Numbered from the stretch's first letter, positions 9,861 through 19,318 are shown. The stretch is DNA of 64,000 bases from CAVONB01 sp963697205 (GCA_963697205.1 CAVONB010000001.1:1-64000), one strand, 5' to 3'. Notes: a model not told the origin generated them from the sequence alone. Made by a program: numbers and translations.

Positions 9861-10099
9861 TTGACTTCGGCCGCCTACGAGGCGCGCCATGGCCCGCGTA
9901 ATCGCCATTACGGTTGCGCGGATCGGGGGGCCTCGGCTGACGGGAAGACGAATGTGCTTTTGGCGGGTGTCATCGCCGTTGCCGAGACGTTGCGGAGCGT
10001 TTCCCTGAGCTGGGCGCGGACTGAAGTAAGGACCTGCCGGGTTTGTGTCGCAGCCCACACGCTGCGGTGTCGGCCCGCTTGCAGACGATGCAGAGACCT
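9861..10099. other. unassigned segment right of IS256 element
   Basis: About 240 bp without a convincing gene. A minus-strand frame reads RAQLRETLRNVSATAMTPAK followed by STFVFPSAEAP, which looks like the end of some broken coding sequence. No family recognised. Confidence 0.25.
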
Positions 10100-10483
10100 G
10101 TCGAGAGCCGATCCGAACCCAGCGGCCGATCGGATGCTCCGGAATTCCAGGGCCGCGCAGAACGCGTGCGTCGAACATCGGATTGGGATAGCCACTGCGC
10201 GTCGGGGTGAAAATGCGCGGCGCCCAGTTGTCGAAGCGCTCGCCGATGTAAGCCACGTCCTTGCCGGCCGCAAGCAGCGTCGCGATCATCGACCCTACAG
10301 ACATGTCCGAAGCCGATGAGGTCGAAGTAGTCGGCGAGGACAAGATCGGGCCGACCGGGCTCCTCTCGGAGCGTCCTTCAACTTCCGCCAGGAACGCAAG
10401 CGAGACGATGCCGCGCACGCCCTCATCGAGCGCCAGGACGCGTCCGGGCCCTGGCGCGTGCGAACGGGCAGCTGATCTGCCAT
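10100..10483 (-). pseudogene. patatin-like phospholipase, N-terminal fragment, frameshifted
   Basis: Starts MADQLPVRTRQGP at 10483 (minus). Correcting one base gives RVLALDEGVRGIVSLAFLAE, the oxyanion-hole region of patatins (normally DGGGVRG, here with a Gly-Gly pair replaced or lost). Then LADYFDLIG is followed by a shifted SVGSMIATLLAAGKD, the place of the GxSxG nucleophile elbow. A further stretch ERFDNWAPRIFT fits the early patatin domain. The catalytic Asp half of the enzyme is missing. Patatins are lipid acyl hydrolases and are also membrane-attacking effectors in several phage-defence systems. Position beside a TIR fragment and an IetAS-like pair suggests a decayed defence gene. Confidence 0.6.
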
Positions 10484-10720
10484 GATGGTGTCCCCTCCAT
10501 GTCCCCGCGGGCAGTGTACCGTAGCGAGATAATCAGCGAGGACGGGGTTATTTCTCGGTCCCAATCTCACAGCCGACCGCGAACAGCGTAATGAACGGTA
10601 ACAACAAACGGGTCGCACCACAGTCTGCACGAAGCAACGCCCAGGGCGTGCACTCCAGACACTTCCCTTCTCTCCTATCTGCGCTATCCTCCCCGTCTAT
10701 TTCTCGCGCGGAGGTATGGG

Positions 10721-10757
10721 GTGGCGCGCATCTTCATTGCGTATTCGAGCCGCGACT
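10721..10757 (+). pseudogene. TIR-domain gene, first codons only
   Basis: A GTG start at 10721, 7-8 nt after a GGAGG ribosome site (about 10710), opens VARIFIAYSSRD, the canonical first strand and loop of TIR domains. After about 12 codons similarity stops where the IS3-type sequence begins. The gene was evidently destroyed by insertion. TIR proteins in bacteria are often NAD-degrading defence effectors. The fragment is too short to say more, but a start codon with its own ribosome site makes chance unlikely. Confidence 0.45.
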
Positions 10758-10829
10758 GTTCCCCGTCAGGACCTACCGACAGATTGAGCTGGTTGCGTAG
10801 TAGAGTGTTTGCGGCTCATCGCAGCCCCG

Positions 10830-10992
10830 TGGAGGGACACGATAAGACAGCGCGACAAGCAGGCTCCGCAGAGCGCGGAGCAGACCGTCAGGGACATCCG
10901 CAGAGCGACCCGACGGCACTTCTCGGCCGAGGAGAAGATCCGCATCGTGCTCGAGGGCTTGCGCGGCGAGGACAGCATCGCCGAGTTGTGTA
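10830..10992 (+). pseudogene. IS3-family transposase OrfA fragment
   Basis: Frame 3 reads QAPQSAEQTVRDIRRATRRH and FSAEEKIRIVLEGLRGEDSI followed by AELCR, the helix-turn-helix N-terminus of a common IS3-family OrfA in Rhizobiales. The coding sequence is cut after AELCR (about 10992), and OrfB, with the DDE domain, is absent. The left end of the element lies somewhere in 10757-10830, in the broken TIR gene. Confidence 0.8.
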
Positions 10993-11052
10993 GATCTGGA
11001 AGGAGCTTGCGCCGGCATGTTTGCGCCGTTCCGGCCCCAAGCTGCGGTCAGG

Positions 11053-12135
11053 TTAAGGTGTCCATGTGCTGCGATAGGAGCGGTGAAAATTAGATCTGGT
11101 CCTGCGCTTGGCTAGTGCAGTGGCGTAGGATCTAGCGGCTTCCAGCGACGTCGCTAAATTGTAATGACGCGTCGTCGTTGCCACAGTGCGATGCCCGAGG
11201 ATGGTGGTGGCCAGCCGCACGTGCGTCGGATCATGTATTGCTATGTGAGTCGCTGCGCAGTCCCTGAAGAGGTGCGGAGAGATCGACTTGCCAAACGCTC
11301 GACGTGTGAGTTCGACGATCTTCAGGGCGATGGAGTGAGCCGACTGCGGGGCACGCGATAGCTGAGCCACAGTGCGTCTCCAGAGTATAGGTCATCGGCA
11401 AGTGCTGGACGATGGACGCGGATGTAACGGTCGAGGGCTGAATTCAAGGTCTCAGGAAATGGCATCTCGATCGGCTGTCCGCTTTTTGTCTCACGCCCAT
11501 CGAAGAGCAGCCACCAGCGGTTGTCCCTGACAGTCAGTTGCTCTCCAATCGCAATGCTAGCGAAGTTCTTGCGGCGGAATGGGCGCAGGGCCAGCAATCC
11601 GATTGTAGCCCGTCGCGATAGCGCGCCGCGGTGATGCGCGGGCGGCAGTTCGGCTCGGCCTCCGCCTCAGCCATAAGGTTGAGGCCTAATTGCAGGATCC
11701 GACCAGGGTCTTGCAGGCGCTGACGCGTCCCGCGTCTCTTGGCCCCATGTGGCAGCTTGCGAATGGCGGATTGCAGAACGGTCCGATCTCCGCCAGGTTC
11801 AATCACGGCGAGAGCGCGTTCCAGTGAGACAAGTCGATTCCTTATCGTGGCCTCGCGACATCCGCGGCGCTGCATGTCTTCGACGAGGCTGCGCAGGCGA
11901 TCTCCCGTCCAACGAAGTGACGGTGCCTCCTGACCGTCAAGCTCCCGCTGGTGTAGCAGCCAAAACAGTGTATAGCCGTAGGCCTTGGTGACCGTCTCGC
12001 AGGTCGCGGGTCGCCAATCTGCCGCAAGACCTACGGTTTCAAGAAAGCCGTCGCCTGCGCTGAGGGCCCGTGCCCACCCTCGCGATCACGCTCGGGCCAC
12101 TCGGCGACAAGTAGGCGTGTTCTCTCTTTAGGCAT
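11053..12135 (-). pseudogene. tyrosine recombinase B, frameshifted
   Basis: Begins MPKERTRLLVAEWPERDREG at 12135 (minus), inside the end of recombinase A, so the two overlap by about 97 bp. Joined frames read GYTLFWLLHQRELDGQ, RNRLVSLERALAVIEPGGDR, LLALRPFRRKNFASIAIGEQ (first catalytic Arg region), and ISPHLFRDCAATHIAIHD (HxxR box, here HLFR). The end is ATTILGHRTVATTTRHYNLA, with the GH motif and the Tyr nucleophile in RHY. Breaks lie near 12060, 11880, 11600 and 11350. All catalytic positions are recognisable. Overlapping recombinase genes of this kind are typical of RIT-type (recombinase in trio) elements; only two are seen here. Confidence 0.75.
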
Positions 12136-13871
12136 TCTTCGCGCACCCGGGAGTGACGGCGTACTACTTGCATGGCATTCGCCCGGCGCTGCTCGATGTG
12201 TTGATCGTAGCGGCGTATTGCGGCGGCGACCTCCATGCCCGCGTAGAATCTGAATTGTTGTTGCGATTGATTTGTGTCCGAGCAAACGTCGGATCACTTC
12301 GTGGCCGCCGGGGTTGTCCTGGAGGTAGATGTAGCCAGTCAGGTGCCGGAATTGATGCGCGGTCAAGCGCACACCGACTTCGCTTTCGACCATGGACGCG
12401 ATCTGCGAACTTAAGAGCGCGCCGGCCTTGTGTGATGCGCCTCGCCCTGGAAACAGGTAGCGCGACGGTTGACGCTCCAGCAGCGGACGCACGTGAGCGA
12501 GATAGCGGTCCAGCAGAGCAATAGTTGCCGGTCCTAGCTCGAATTCCAGGTCGACATCGTTCTTGACCTCGGTCCGATCGAAGACCAGGTGAACGCTGCG
12601 GTGCCGCCCAGACCCGCGATCAATCAGGTTCTTGTCGAGGTCGATCGAGCATAAGTTCTGAACGCGCACAGGTGCATGGGTCAGCAACTCGATGGCCAGG
12701 GCGACCTGGAGTTCAACCGCAGCCCTCTCGTTCAGGACATCAAGAGTCTTGTGCCGTCGCCAGATTTTGGAGGGAAGAGACAGAAAGCCGCTGACGATCT
12801 CTTCGTCGTCGAAAACACGCAATGTCGCCCGGTTCTTGGCCGTCATTCCACCGGGGCCGGTGTCAAGCCGGCGACGGATAGCCTTCAGCTCTTCGAGGTG
12901 CTCCTGCGGGACCTTGGCCCAATTTTGACCCATGACGCAGAGCACGTGGGCGTAATTTCGGAGGTGTGTCGTCTTTCTGCCTCCAACGCGTTTGTTGATG
13001 TAACTCAATCCAGACTTCACCCGGTCGACACTGAGTAGCGCCTGGATGCTGTCCAACTCCGCCGGATCAGCGCCCTGGTGCACGAGGGCCGAGGCGAGAC
13101 CGCGCAGGATGTGCATGCGCTGCCGCGCCGTGGCAGGCTTGATGGGTCGCGGGCTCGACGGGTCGAACAGGTCGGGCTTCACGGCGGCCTTGAGCATGGC
13201 GTCGACATCGGCCTTCAGGCTTGGTGGAAAGTGGTCCCAATCGAAGAAGAAGTCCCTCCTCCGGCTGGCAAGCTGGACGCGAGTCCCGGGCCAATCATCG
13301 CGTGTGTCGAAGGCCCGGTTCCAGGCGCGCAACGCGGCGAGATAGGCCTCGCGGGGACGAAGACGAGCGCTGAACTCTCCAAGATGGCGCTCGTAGTTGC
13401 CGAAGGTCTCCTGCGTGACCCGGTTTGGCTCGATTCCCTGGGACGTGCAGAAGCGGGCGAACGGTCGAAGGCCGAGCCGGAACGGATGTTCCGGCAGGGG
13501 GGCGAGCAACCGGTCCCAATCGTGAGAGAGCGGAGTTGAAGAGCGGCTTGGGGCCGCGGCACACCTGCCTGATCCAGGGAGCGGAAGACGAGGCTCTTGA
13601 GGTTTCGCCACCGGGCAGGAGAGAGCCTGTGCCGGGCCGGCATTACCGTCTTCAGAACCTCGCGGACCGATTTGACATCGCATGGGATGCTGGTCAGCGG
13701 GCGACGTGTGATCCGAGCAATCGTCCTGAGCGCCGACGCACGGTCCCGGCGCGTGTGCTCCGGAATGTCCGTTGCGCTCAGAATAACCTTCAGCACATCC
13801 GCCAGCGTTTGACAGAGGGCAGGGTTCGAGGGATCAATTTTGGCTTCTTCGTTTTCGTTTTCATATGACAT
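12039..13871 (-). pseudogene. tyrosine recombinase A, one or two frameshifts
   Basis: Starts MSYENENEEAKIDPSNPALC at 13871. The N-terminal part ends near 13550, and the bulk continues in a neighbouring frame: FCTSQGIEPNRVTQETFGNY, ATARQRMHILRGLASALVHQ, YINKRVGGRKTTHLRNYAHV. The catalytic domain shows APVRVQNLCSIDL (Arg I), LTAHQFRHLTGYIYLQ (HxxRH), RLLGHKSIATTIQ, then a frame break near 12245 and FYAGMEVAAAIRRYDQHIEQ with the Tyr nucleophile. The total is about 610 residues, long for the family, due to a large N-terminal DNA-binding region. Its downstream partner B overlaps it on the same strand. The role is site-specific DNA integration or excision of the element. Confidence 0.8.
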
Positions 13872-14850
13872 GATTGACCTCGTTGTGACAGTAGGTGATA
13901 TAGGGTGAAAATCGTTATTGCAATACCTTGTAATTGTGCATCACGTTTCTGGTAATGGAGTAACGACGGGCCGAATTGACGGGGAATTATAGTGACTTGA
14001 TATGTCAGGTTCTGACAGATCAGCGAGATCTTTCGAACTGATCAATGGCTTGCTGCGAAACACGTATGCAGCGGCCGAATTTTTTCGCACGAAGCATGCC
14101 ATCCTCGGATCCAACATTACGCGCACTGTGCGTTGGCTGGCATGGAAGTCCAGTGCAACGTCACGTACTGTCCCGCCAGGGACCCGCAAGATCGTCGCAA
14201 ACGGAGCGGGTGTTGAGCTCCGCGATCTGGGAACATGGTTCGGACGTCTCTTACCAAGGAGGTGGTCCGGCGGTGTCCCGAACTGGTCTTGTGCCTCGCC
14301 GTCTCAGGTGGGCGTCCCCTCGGACGCGGGGGTCCGTGATCGCGAGACTCCATCCTCCGTCAGCCGAGGATGACGCAGCTCGTTCCGCTGTCTTCTGAAG
14401 GTTTTCTCGGCGGCTCCGAGTGTTCTCTTGTTCTTTTGTTCATGTCTTTTTCCTTCTTTGAGTTGTTTGAGCTATTTTGGCTTATGTTTGCTGCGCGGAT
14501 TTTCGTCTTCGACGGTAATTTAAAGCGCTTGCGATTCAAATGAGGCCTCGCTCCCGTCAGCCTGCTCAGATTTCGCGTTATGACTGCATTCTTTGCGCCA
14601 AGAATTCGACGTGCCATAGCAAGTCGCATGCAAGCCTTACGAACGGGGACCATTTGCCTTCGGGAGATTGGCGGGCCGCCACCGTGCTTTACTAGACCGA
14701 TTGGTAGATTAGCAGTAGCTACTCGTGGAGCCATGTGTGTGTTAGTGACAGATCAACGCAAAATGAATCGGATTGTCAAGAACAATGAGCACAGATTCTA
14801 ATGCCACCCAATGCGTCCGCCCAGATGTGGACAGAGCATGGAGTCGATGA
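13872..14850. other. non-coding or decayed stretch upstream of the recombinase pair
   Basis: About 980 bp of clearly less GC-rich sequence with no secure gene. One minus-strand ORF (13941-14189, 82 residues, GGTVRDVALDFHASQRTVRV) has a helix-turn-helix look but no recognised family. A minus ORF at 14360-14734 is lysine/arginine-rich and probably spurious. The stretch right of 13871 should carry the promoter of recombinase A; it is AT-rich (GGTGATATAGGGTGAAAATC). Confidence 0.3.
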
Positions 14851-15147
14851 TTAGCCAGACATTTTCAGCAAGCGCTGGAGCACGTTCCTCATTTTTTGTT
14901 TAAGATTTCGTCGACGCTGCTTGAGGTTGGCTTTGGCGACATTCAGTGTCATCGGCTGCGGGTATCGGGAGATTCCCGCTACGACCTGCAGGTCGTAGCA
15001 TTCGAGATGCCTAAGGATTTTGTCGCGCATCTCAGGACTGAACACAATGGGACGGCCGCGAGTGGGGCTCGCGGCTCGCTGAAGACTCGACCACGTTTCT
15101 TCCTCGATAGGATCAGGTCCGAGACGTACTTTGCGACCACGTTCCAT
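14851..15147 (-). CDS. hypothetical small basic protein
   Basis: A 98-residue minus ORF, MERGRKVRLGPDPIEEETWS..., ending in a strongly basic helix (ANLKQRRRNLKQKMRNVLQR). No family recognised. A possible upstream extension to 15408 in the same frame looks unlike coding sequence. A perfect 22-bp palindrome sits inside it (14978-14999), encoding CYDLQVVA. The basic tail would suit a nucleic-acid-binding protein, but that is a guess. It lies alone between mobile genes. Confidence 0.35.
   Translation of the reverse strand: MERGRKVRLGPDPIEEETWSSLQRAASPTRGRPIVFSPEMRDKILRHLECYDLQVVAGISRYPQPMTLNVAKANLKQRRRNLKQKMRNVLQRLLKMSG
14978..14999. repeat. perfect 22-bp palindrome
   Basis: GCTACGACCTG followed at once by its reverse complement CAGGTCGTAGC, no loop and no mismatch. 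Such uninterrupted palindromes are typical operator or recombinase-core sites. It falls inside a weak hypothetical ORF. Confidence 0.6.
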
Positions 15148-15382
15148 CACGCTGTGCCGTCCGTCCGCTCGAAGTAAGTGCCGATTTCCGGCACATTGTG
15201 CGTCTTGCACATTTGGCTGCTCCGACTGAACTGCAATTCCGAGCCAACGATCAGGGGCCAAATCTGAGTTCCGGGGATCCCCGCAGTACGTTCTAGGAAT
15301 TCGAGAGCCTCGACACGGACCCGATCGAGCCTCACGGTGACCGCGGATGTCTTGATACACCGAGACGGAACTCAGGGCGCCA

Positions 15383-15422
15383 AGTGACAAACCCACGTAT
15401 TTTCGCACCCGGGTTTGTCACT
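15383..15422. repeat. 12-bp perfect inverted repeat with 16-bp spacer
   Basis: AGTGACAAACCC at 15383-15394 and GGGTTTGTCACT at 15411-15422. Arms of this length with a fixed spacer resemble a tyrosine-recombinase core site or a regulator site more than a terminator, since no T-run follows on either side. Confidence 0.6.
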
Positions 15423-15618
15423 CTGTCGGTTATCGGCTGACGGTGTACGGCTCGATCTTCCGCAGCTTAACCCAAACGCGATTTTCCGGTCCAACCGCTT
15501 GCGAGCGGTTGTTGGAATGGAAGGTCCGCCAGCAAGCGGTCGTTGGCCGTCTTGGGCAGCGGAAGGGTTATGGGACCGGATCTGACGCAGTCAATGAACA
15601 AGGCCGCGCGCGTTCTGG

Positions 15619-15879
15619 ATGAACCGCAAAATTGGCGTTGCTCGGTTGGAAAAAGTGGCGGAATGGTCCTTGAGCACTGGGAAGCCATCTGCTGGACGGC
15701 TCATGCGGGCTCTGAGGACTGCTGCGCGGATCGCGACGGACGATCCCGTCTATCTTCCACTGTTCGCCCGGCTCGAACGCGAACTGGCAGAACATCGGGA
15801 ACGCGATGCACTGCGCAAGCGTGCCGTCATCCTGGCTGGCGGTGCGGCGCACGATCGCAGAGGGAGTGGTCAGAAATAG
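15619..15879 (+). CDS. hypothetical 86-residue helical protein
   Basis: Reads MNRKIGVARLEKVAEWSLST and VYLPLFARLERELAEHRERD, a mostly helical, charged, soluble small protein without signal or membrane segment. It faces the integrase gene and overlaps its last codons by 10 bp. Small helical ORFs next to integrases are often excisionases or directionality factors, but no helix-turn-helix is evident, so the role is open. Codon pattern and GC resemble real coding sequence. Confidence 0.5.
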   Translation: MNRKIGVARLEKVAEWSLSTGKPSAGRLMRALRTAARIATDDPVYLPLFARLERELAEHRERDALRKRAVILAGGAAHDRRGSGQK

Positions 15880-17219
15880 GCATCCAGCTCTGCTGTGGGC
15901 GAGACATCGAGCGAGAAGGCCGATCTCAAGAGCCATGCGCGCTTTTGCTCGAGAGAGGGTCCGCTGCCGTACCGAGGGCGGCTGTATTCGTGGCCCATCA
16001 GCTCCACTTGAACGCGTTCCGGCGGCTCAAGAGCCGTGAGACGGTCTTCGAAAGTGTGCCTCAAACTGTAAAGGGAGTGCTTCGGTGTTGGACGCAAACC
16101 CGAAGTGGCGAGGACCTTGTTGATGAGCGCCGAAACATTGTCGGCACGATTAGCATATCTCGGAAAACCGCCAAATCGTTCGATGGCTGTCCGCGCGGCA
16201 GCAAGACTGACACCCACGAGAGGAATGTCACGGTTGCTGGCGCGCGTTTTGGTTTCGCGTGTCGCGGGTCCGATCTGGGCGTGCGGCACGTCGTGATCGA
16301 GGCAGATGGTCTCGCGCCCAAGGTTCACGATTTCGCTTGGCCGCATGCCCGTTTCGATCATGAGGTAGACAACGAGACGCGCCTCCAGATTGAGGCCGTC
16401 GAGGGCGCCCCGCTTCAGGATTCGATCGCGCACAAAGTCTGGGGTGAATGCGGTGCGGGGATTATGACGTTCACCCTTGAGCCTCATGCGGGCAAACGGC
16501 TGTTCAATCCCAAGCCGTAGCTTGTCGCTGACTTCGGTGAGCATGGCATTGAGTGCGCCAATGTCCTTGTTGGCGCTCCCCGGGTCCTTGCCCTCATCCT
16601 CGACCCGGGTGATCCACCAATCCCGGAACATGAGCGCGTCATCACGCGTGATCTCACTGATCGACTTGTTTCCAATCACCGCGATCAGGTTATTGACCGC
16701 TTTGATGCGCGGGTTACGCCACTTGCGCACCTGATCCGGCGCCTTCGACCTCAGAGACGTCCGCGTCAAAGCGAAGTAGCGATCCGCGAGTTCGTCGAGC
16801 GCGATCTCCGGCTTCGGCGCCCCTCCCAGGACGGCGCGGACAGCCGGCCGGGGATCGGACGAGATTCTGACGCTCCAGGAGTTCCAGTCGCGCAAGGATC
16901 TCCTGCAGGTCAGCAGTGGCCAACTGAGCTACTGGCGCATACGGGACGCCGAGGGCTTGTGCCTGTTCACGGGCCTCCTCGTAGGCGACCAAAGCCGGCA
17001 TCGATTGGTCCCGCGATCGCTCCCGTGCAGGGACGCCCAGAAGCGTTCAAGTTCGGCATTGAAACGCTGCGCGATCGGTACCGCGTCGGCCAGTGTGCTC
17101 TTTCTTGTCGAGCGCTGGATGACGCCGCGCGGATCGAGTTCGGCCAGATGGGCAGGCACACGACGCTTGAAGTGCCAGACCCTGCCAACCTTGAGCATAT
17201 GCTCTGCCATGACGACCAC
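15870..17219 (-). pseudogene. site-specific tyrosine integrase at tRNA-Ser, frameshifted
   Basis: Starts MVVMAEHMLKVGRVWHFKRR at 17219 (an alternative Met lies three codons in), an N-terminal domain common in alphaproteobacterial integrases. Breaks near 17000 and 16880 interrupt the linker (YEEAREQAQALGVPYAPVAQ). From 16895 the frame is clean: SISEITRDDALMFRDWWITR (core-binding), ETGMRPSEIVNLG (Arg I), YSLRHTFEDRLTAL (HxxR region), ELMGHEYSRPRYGSG (GH and Tyr nucleophile). About 450 residues. The gene runs away from the 3' end of the tRNA-Ser gene 110 bp upstream, the classic layout of an integrase that inserted its island into that tRNA. Confidence 0.85.
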
Positions 17220-17329
17220 CTCGGATCGCTTGTGCGATGATCCGTGTGGCAGTTTGTGTGGTAACGGCGCGCAAATGTCAACGATATGATGAAAACATCA
17301 ATGATTCCATGGTGGACTCTGATGAGATC

Positions 17330-17419
17330 TGGCGGAGAGGGGGGGATTCGAACCCCCGATACCCTTGCGAGTATGCCGCATTTCGAGTGCGGTGCTTTCA
17401 ACCACTCAGCCACCTCTCC
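17330..17419 (-). tRNA. tRNA-Ser(CGA)
   Basis: The minus strand folds as a full tRNA: acceptor GGAGAGG / CCTCTCC, D-arm GGCTGAGTGGTTGAAAGC, anticodon stem CCGCA/TGCGG with loop CTCGAAA (anticodon CGA, reading UCG serine), a long variable arm (CATACTCGCAAGGGTATC) typical of serine tRNAs, TpsiC arm GGGGGTTCGAATCCCCC, and an encoded CCA. Integrase and island lie directly beyond its 3' end. Confidence 0.97.
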
Positions 17420-17716
17420 ATGCTTCGTCATCGCCGGCGAACCGAGCAGATCCGGCGACCGGCGCTCAAGTCCGGGCCGCCCGCTCGATGGATGGCGGGC
17501 TTGGCGCGGAGCGGCCGTGCCTGTGGCGGGCACGGCGGCCGGCAAATCCAATCCCTGCCGGCAGCGGCACGGCCGTGCGACGAGGATCGAGGAAGCGTGG
17601 CGTGCTTACAGGCATTTCGCCCGGGTGTCCATACGGCAGGCGGCTTGGCCCAGCGGGCCGTCGCGGGCGTGTGTCCATCAACCCCACCTTAAGCCGTTCC
17701 GTGGGAGGATCGTCGA

Positions 17717-17802
17717 GAAAATGGGGACACCCCACCATTTTCCGAGCTCGCGTCATGTGTTCGAGCCCGCCGGTGCTGAAAATGGTGGGTGTCCCCATTT
17801 TC
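17717..17802. repeat. REP-like hairpin, 25-bp arms
   Basis: GAAAATGGGGACACCCCACC... (17717-17741) and GAAAATGGTGGGTGTCCCCA... (17778-17802) form an inverted repeat with one base gap and a 36-bp loop. GGTGTCCCCATTTT is a known style of repetitive extragenic palindrome in proteobacteria. It sits between the tRNA and a lipoprotein gene, and the rest of 17420-17716 has no gene. Confidence 0.7.
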
Positions 17803-17822
17803 CAGTGCCGGGAGGTGTTTCC

Positions 17823-18520
17823 ATGGACAGGCGGTCGTTTCTGGGCTTGACGCTCGGCCTGCCTCTTTACCTCACGGCCTGCGCGCGCAGCGAATCCTAC
17901 CGCTACAAGCTGACGCTGTCGCTCGACACGCTCGACGGCGTCAAATCGGGCTTCAACGTGGTCGAGGTGAGCCACAATGAGGTCAGCTTTCCCGCGCGCG
18001 GTGTCGTGGCGCACGTCAAAGGCGAGGCGCTCTACCTCGATCTCGGCCCCGGACGGCGCCCTCTGATTGCGCGGCTGACGAAGCGACAGGGCCCGAAGGG
18101 CTGGGGCGATGGCTGGGAGGAGGACCGCCCGACGCGTCGTGCTGGCGCGGCGCTATGGCGAGACGAGTCGCATCACCGACCTGCTGGAGACCGTGTCACG
18201 ACTTCACGCAAAAGCGCGGGGCGGTGAGCATCGACACCTACGACCTGCCCGACCTGGTGACATTCGCCGATGTCGCCGATCCCGCCAGCGTCATGGCCGT
18301 CGATCCCGACGACCTGACGGCAACGCTCGGACCCGGCATCCACTGGCGGTCGATGAAGCTCGAGGTCACCGACGATCCCTTGACCAGGGGAATCGAGAAG
18401 CGGCTGCCTTGGATCATTCGATACTCCGACAAGATGTTGGACGGGATGGGCCATGGCCGGAGAACGAACCCCACGCTTGCATCCCGAATGAATACAGCAT
18501 CCTTCAAGAGGGCGAACTGA
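17823..18520 (+). pseudogene. predicted lipoprotein, one or two frameshifts
   Basis: Starts MDRRSFLGLTLGLPLYLTAC with an n-region Arg-Arg, a hydrophobic core and a lipobox LTAC, so the mature protein is probably lipid-anchored through that Cys. GGAGG precedes the ATG. The mature part is beta-rich (YRYKLTLSLDTLDGVKSGFN), continuing after a break near 18125 as TYDLPDLVTFADVADPASVM and IHWRSMKLEVTDDPLTRGIE. About 230 residues. No family recognised with certainty. The second half repeatedly mentions compact Asp/Pro turns as in small envelope lipoproteins. Confidence 0.6.
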
Positions 18521-18541
18521 TGACGATCGATCGCAATCTCG

Positions 18542-18754
18542 ATGCTCTCGATTCTGGCGCTCGACGCCTACAATCGTGGCTACAACGTCGGCATGAACGT
18601 TGAAGGAACCCACATTGGAACCGCGCTGATCGTAAGCGAGGATTACACAACAGACGAACAAGCCGCAGGCTTCTACGCCACCGCCTACGACTGGAACGAC
18701 GGCACGGCCACCCAGACCGTGATCTCATATCGCGGCACGACGTTGGAACATTGA
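18542..18754 (+). CDS. truncated lipase-like (alpha/beta hydrolase) N-terminus
   Basis: MLSILALDAYNRGYNVGMNV... to YDWNDGTATQTVISYRGTT is the start of a family of bacterial class-3-lipase-like proteins, in which an RGT(D/E) strand precedes the active-site region. Here a stop follows 6 codons after RGT, leaving 70 residues and none of the catalytic serine part. The following 220 bp contain no continuation I can find. It is either a remnant or a frameshift product. It follows the lipoprotein gene by 20 bp. Confidence 0.45.
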   Translation: MLSILALDAYNRGYNVGMNVEGTHIGTALIVSEDYTTDEQAAGFYATAYDWNDGTATQTVISYRGTTLEH

Positions 18755-18976
18755 GACGCATGTCGCGTCACTTCGTTCCGCTCTCACTGCTTGTCATCCC
18801 GGCCGGAGTTCGAAGAGCCGGGGCCCAGAGGCTTGGCTCAGAGACCTGGTTGGGAACCGGCACCGTTTTTTCCGCGAGCGGCGGGTGCGATGACGATAAG
18901 CGTGGCGGCGCGGAAAATTGAGCCTGTCCCTGGGCAGGCCCGTGGCTGATCCCGGGCGCCTCCGTGGCGCGCGCGG

Positions 18977-19318
18977 TCATCCCAATTTCTTCGGGTTAGC
19001 GATCTTGAGCTCGGCGAGCAGCAGCTTCCTCAGATCCTCGGCCAGGGTCGGCAGCGTGGTCTCGCTGACGGTGCCGTCGCGGATGTCGGCGGCGAGCTGC
19101 GGGAGCGTGCCCTCGCCTTCCTCGTAGACCTTGTCGAGCAGCGCCCATTGCGCCTCGTCGCCCTCCGACAGCACCTCGCGGCGCGCGATCTCGAGCGCGT
19201 TGGCGATCATGGCGGCGGTGTAGCGCTTGTCGGCCGGGAGCGAGGGTGCGATCTCGCTGCGCAGCGTCGTGACCGCGAGCGCGATCAGGTTGTCCGCGGA
19301 AAGCCGTCGTGTGCGCAT
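18977..19318 (-). CDS. DUF6285 domain-containing protein
   Basis: A 113-residue soluble helical protein, MRTRRLSADNLIALAVTTLR ... ANALEIARREVLSEG. It matches the pattern of the small DUF6285 proteins that follow aminoglycoside-phosphotransferase-like genes in acyl-CoA dehydrogenase clusters of proteobacteria. Its biochemical role is unknown. It ends the minus-strand group of three (SDR, phosphotransferase, DUF6285), with 27 bp to the gene before it, so it is probably co-transcribed. Confidence 0.7.
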   Translation of the reverse strand: MRTRRLSADNLIALAVTTLRSEIAPSLPADKRYTAAMIANALEIARREVLSEGDEAQWALLDKVYEEGEGTLPQLAADIRDGTVSETTLPTLAEDLRKLLLAELKIANPKKLG

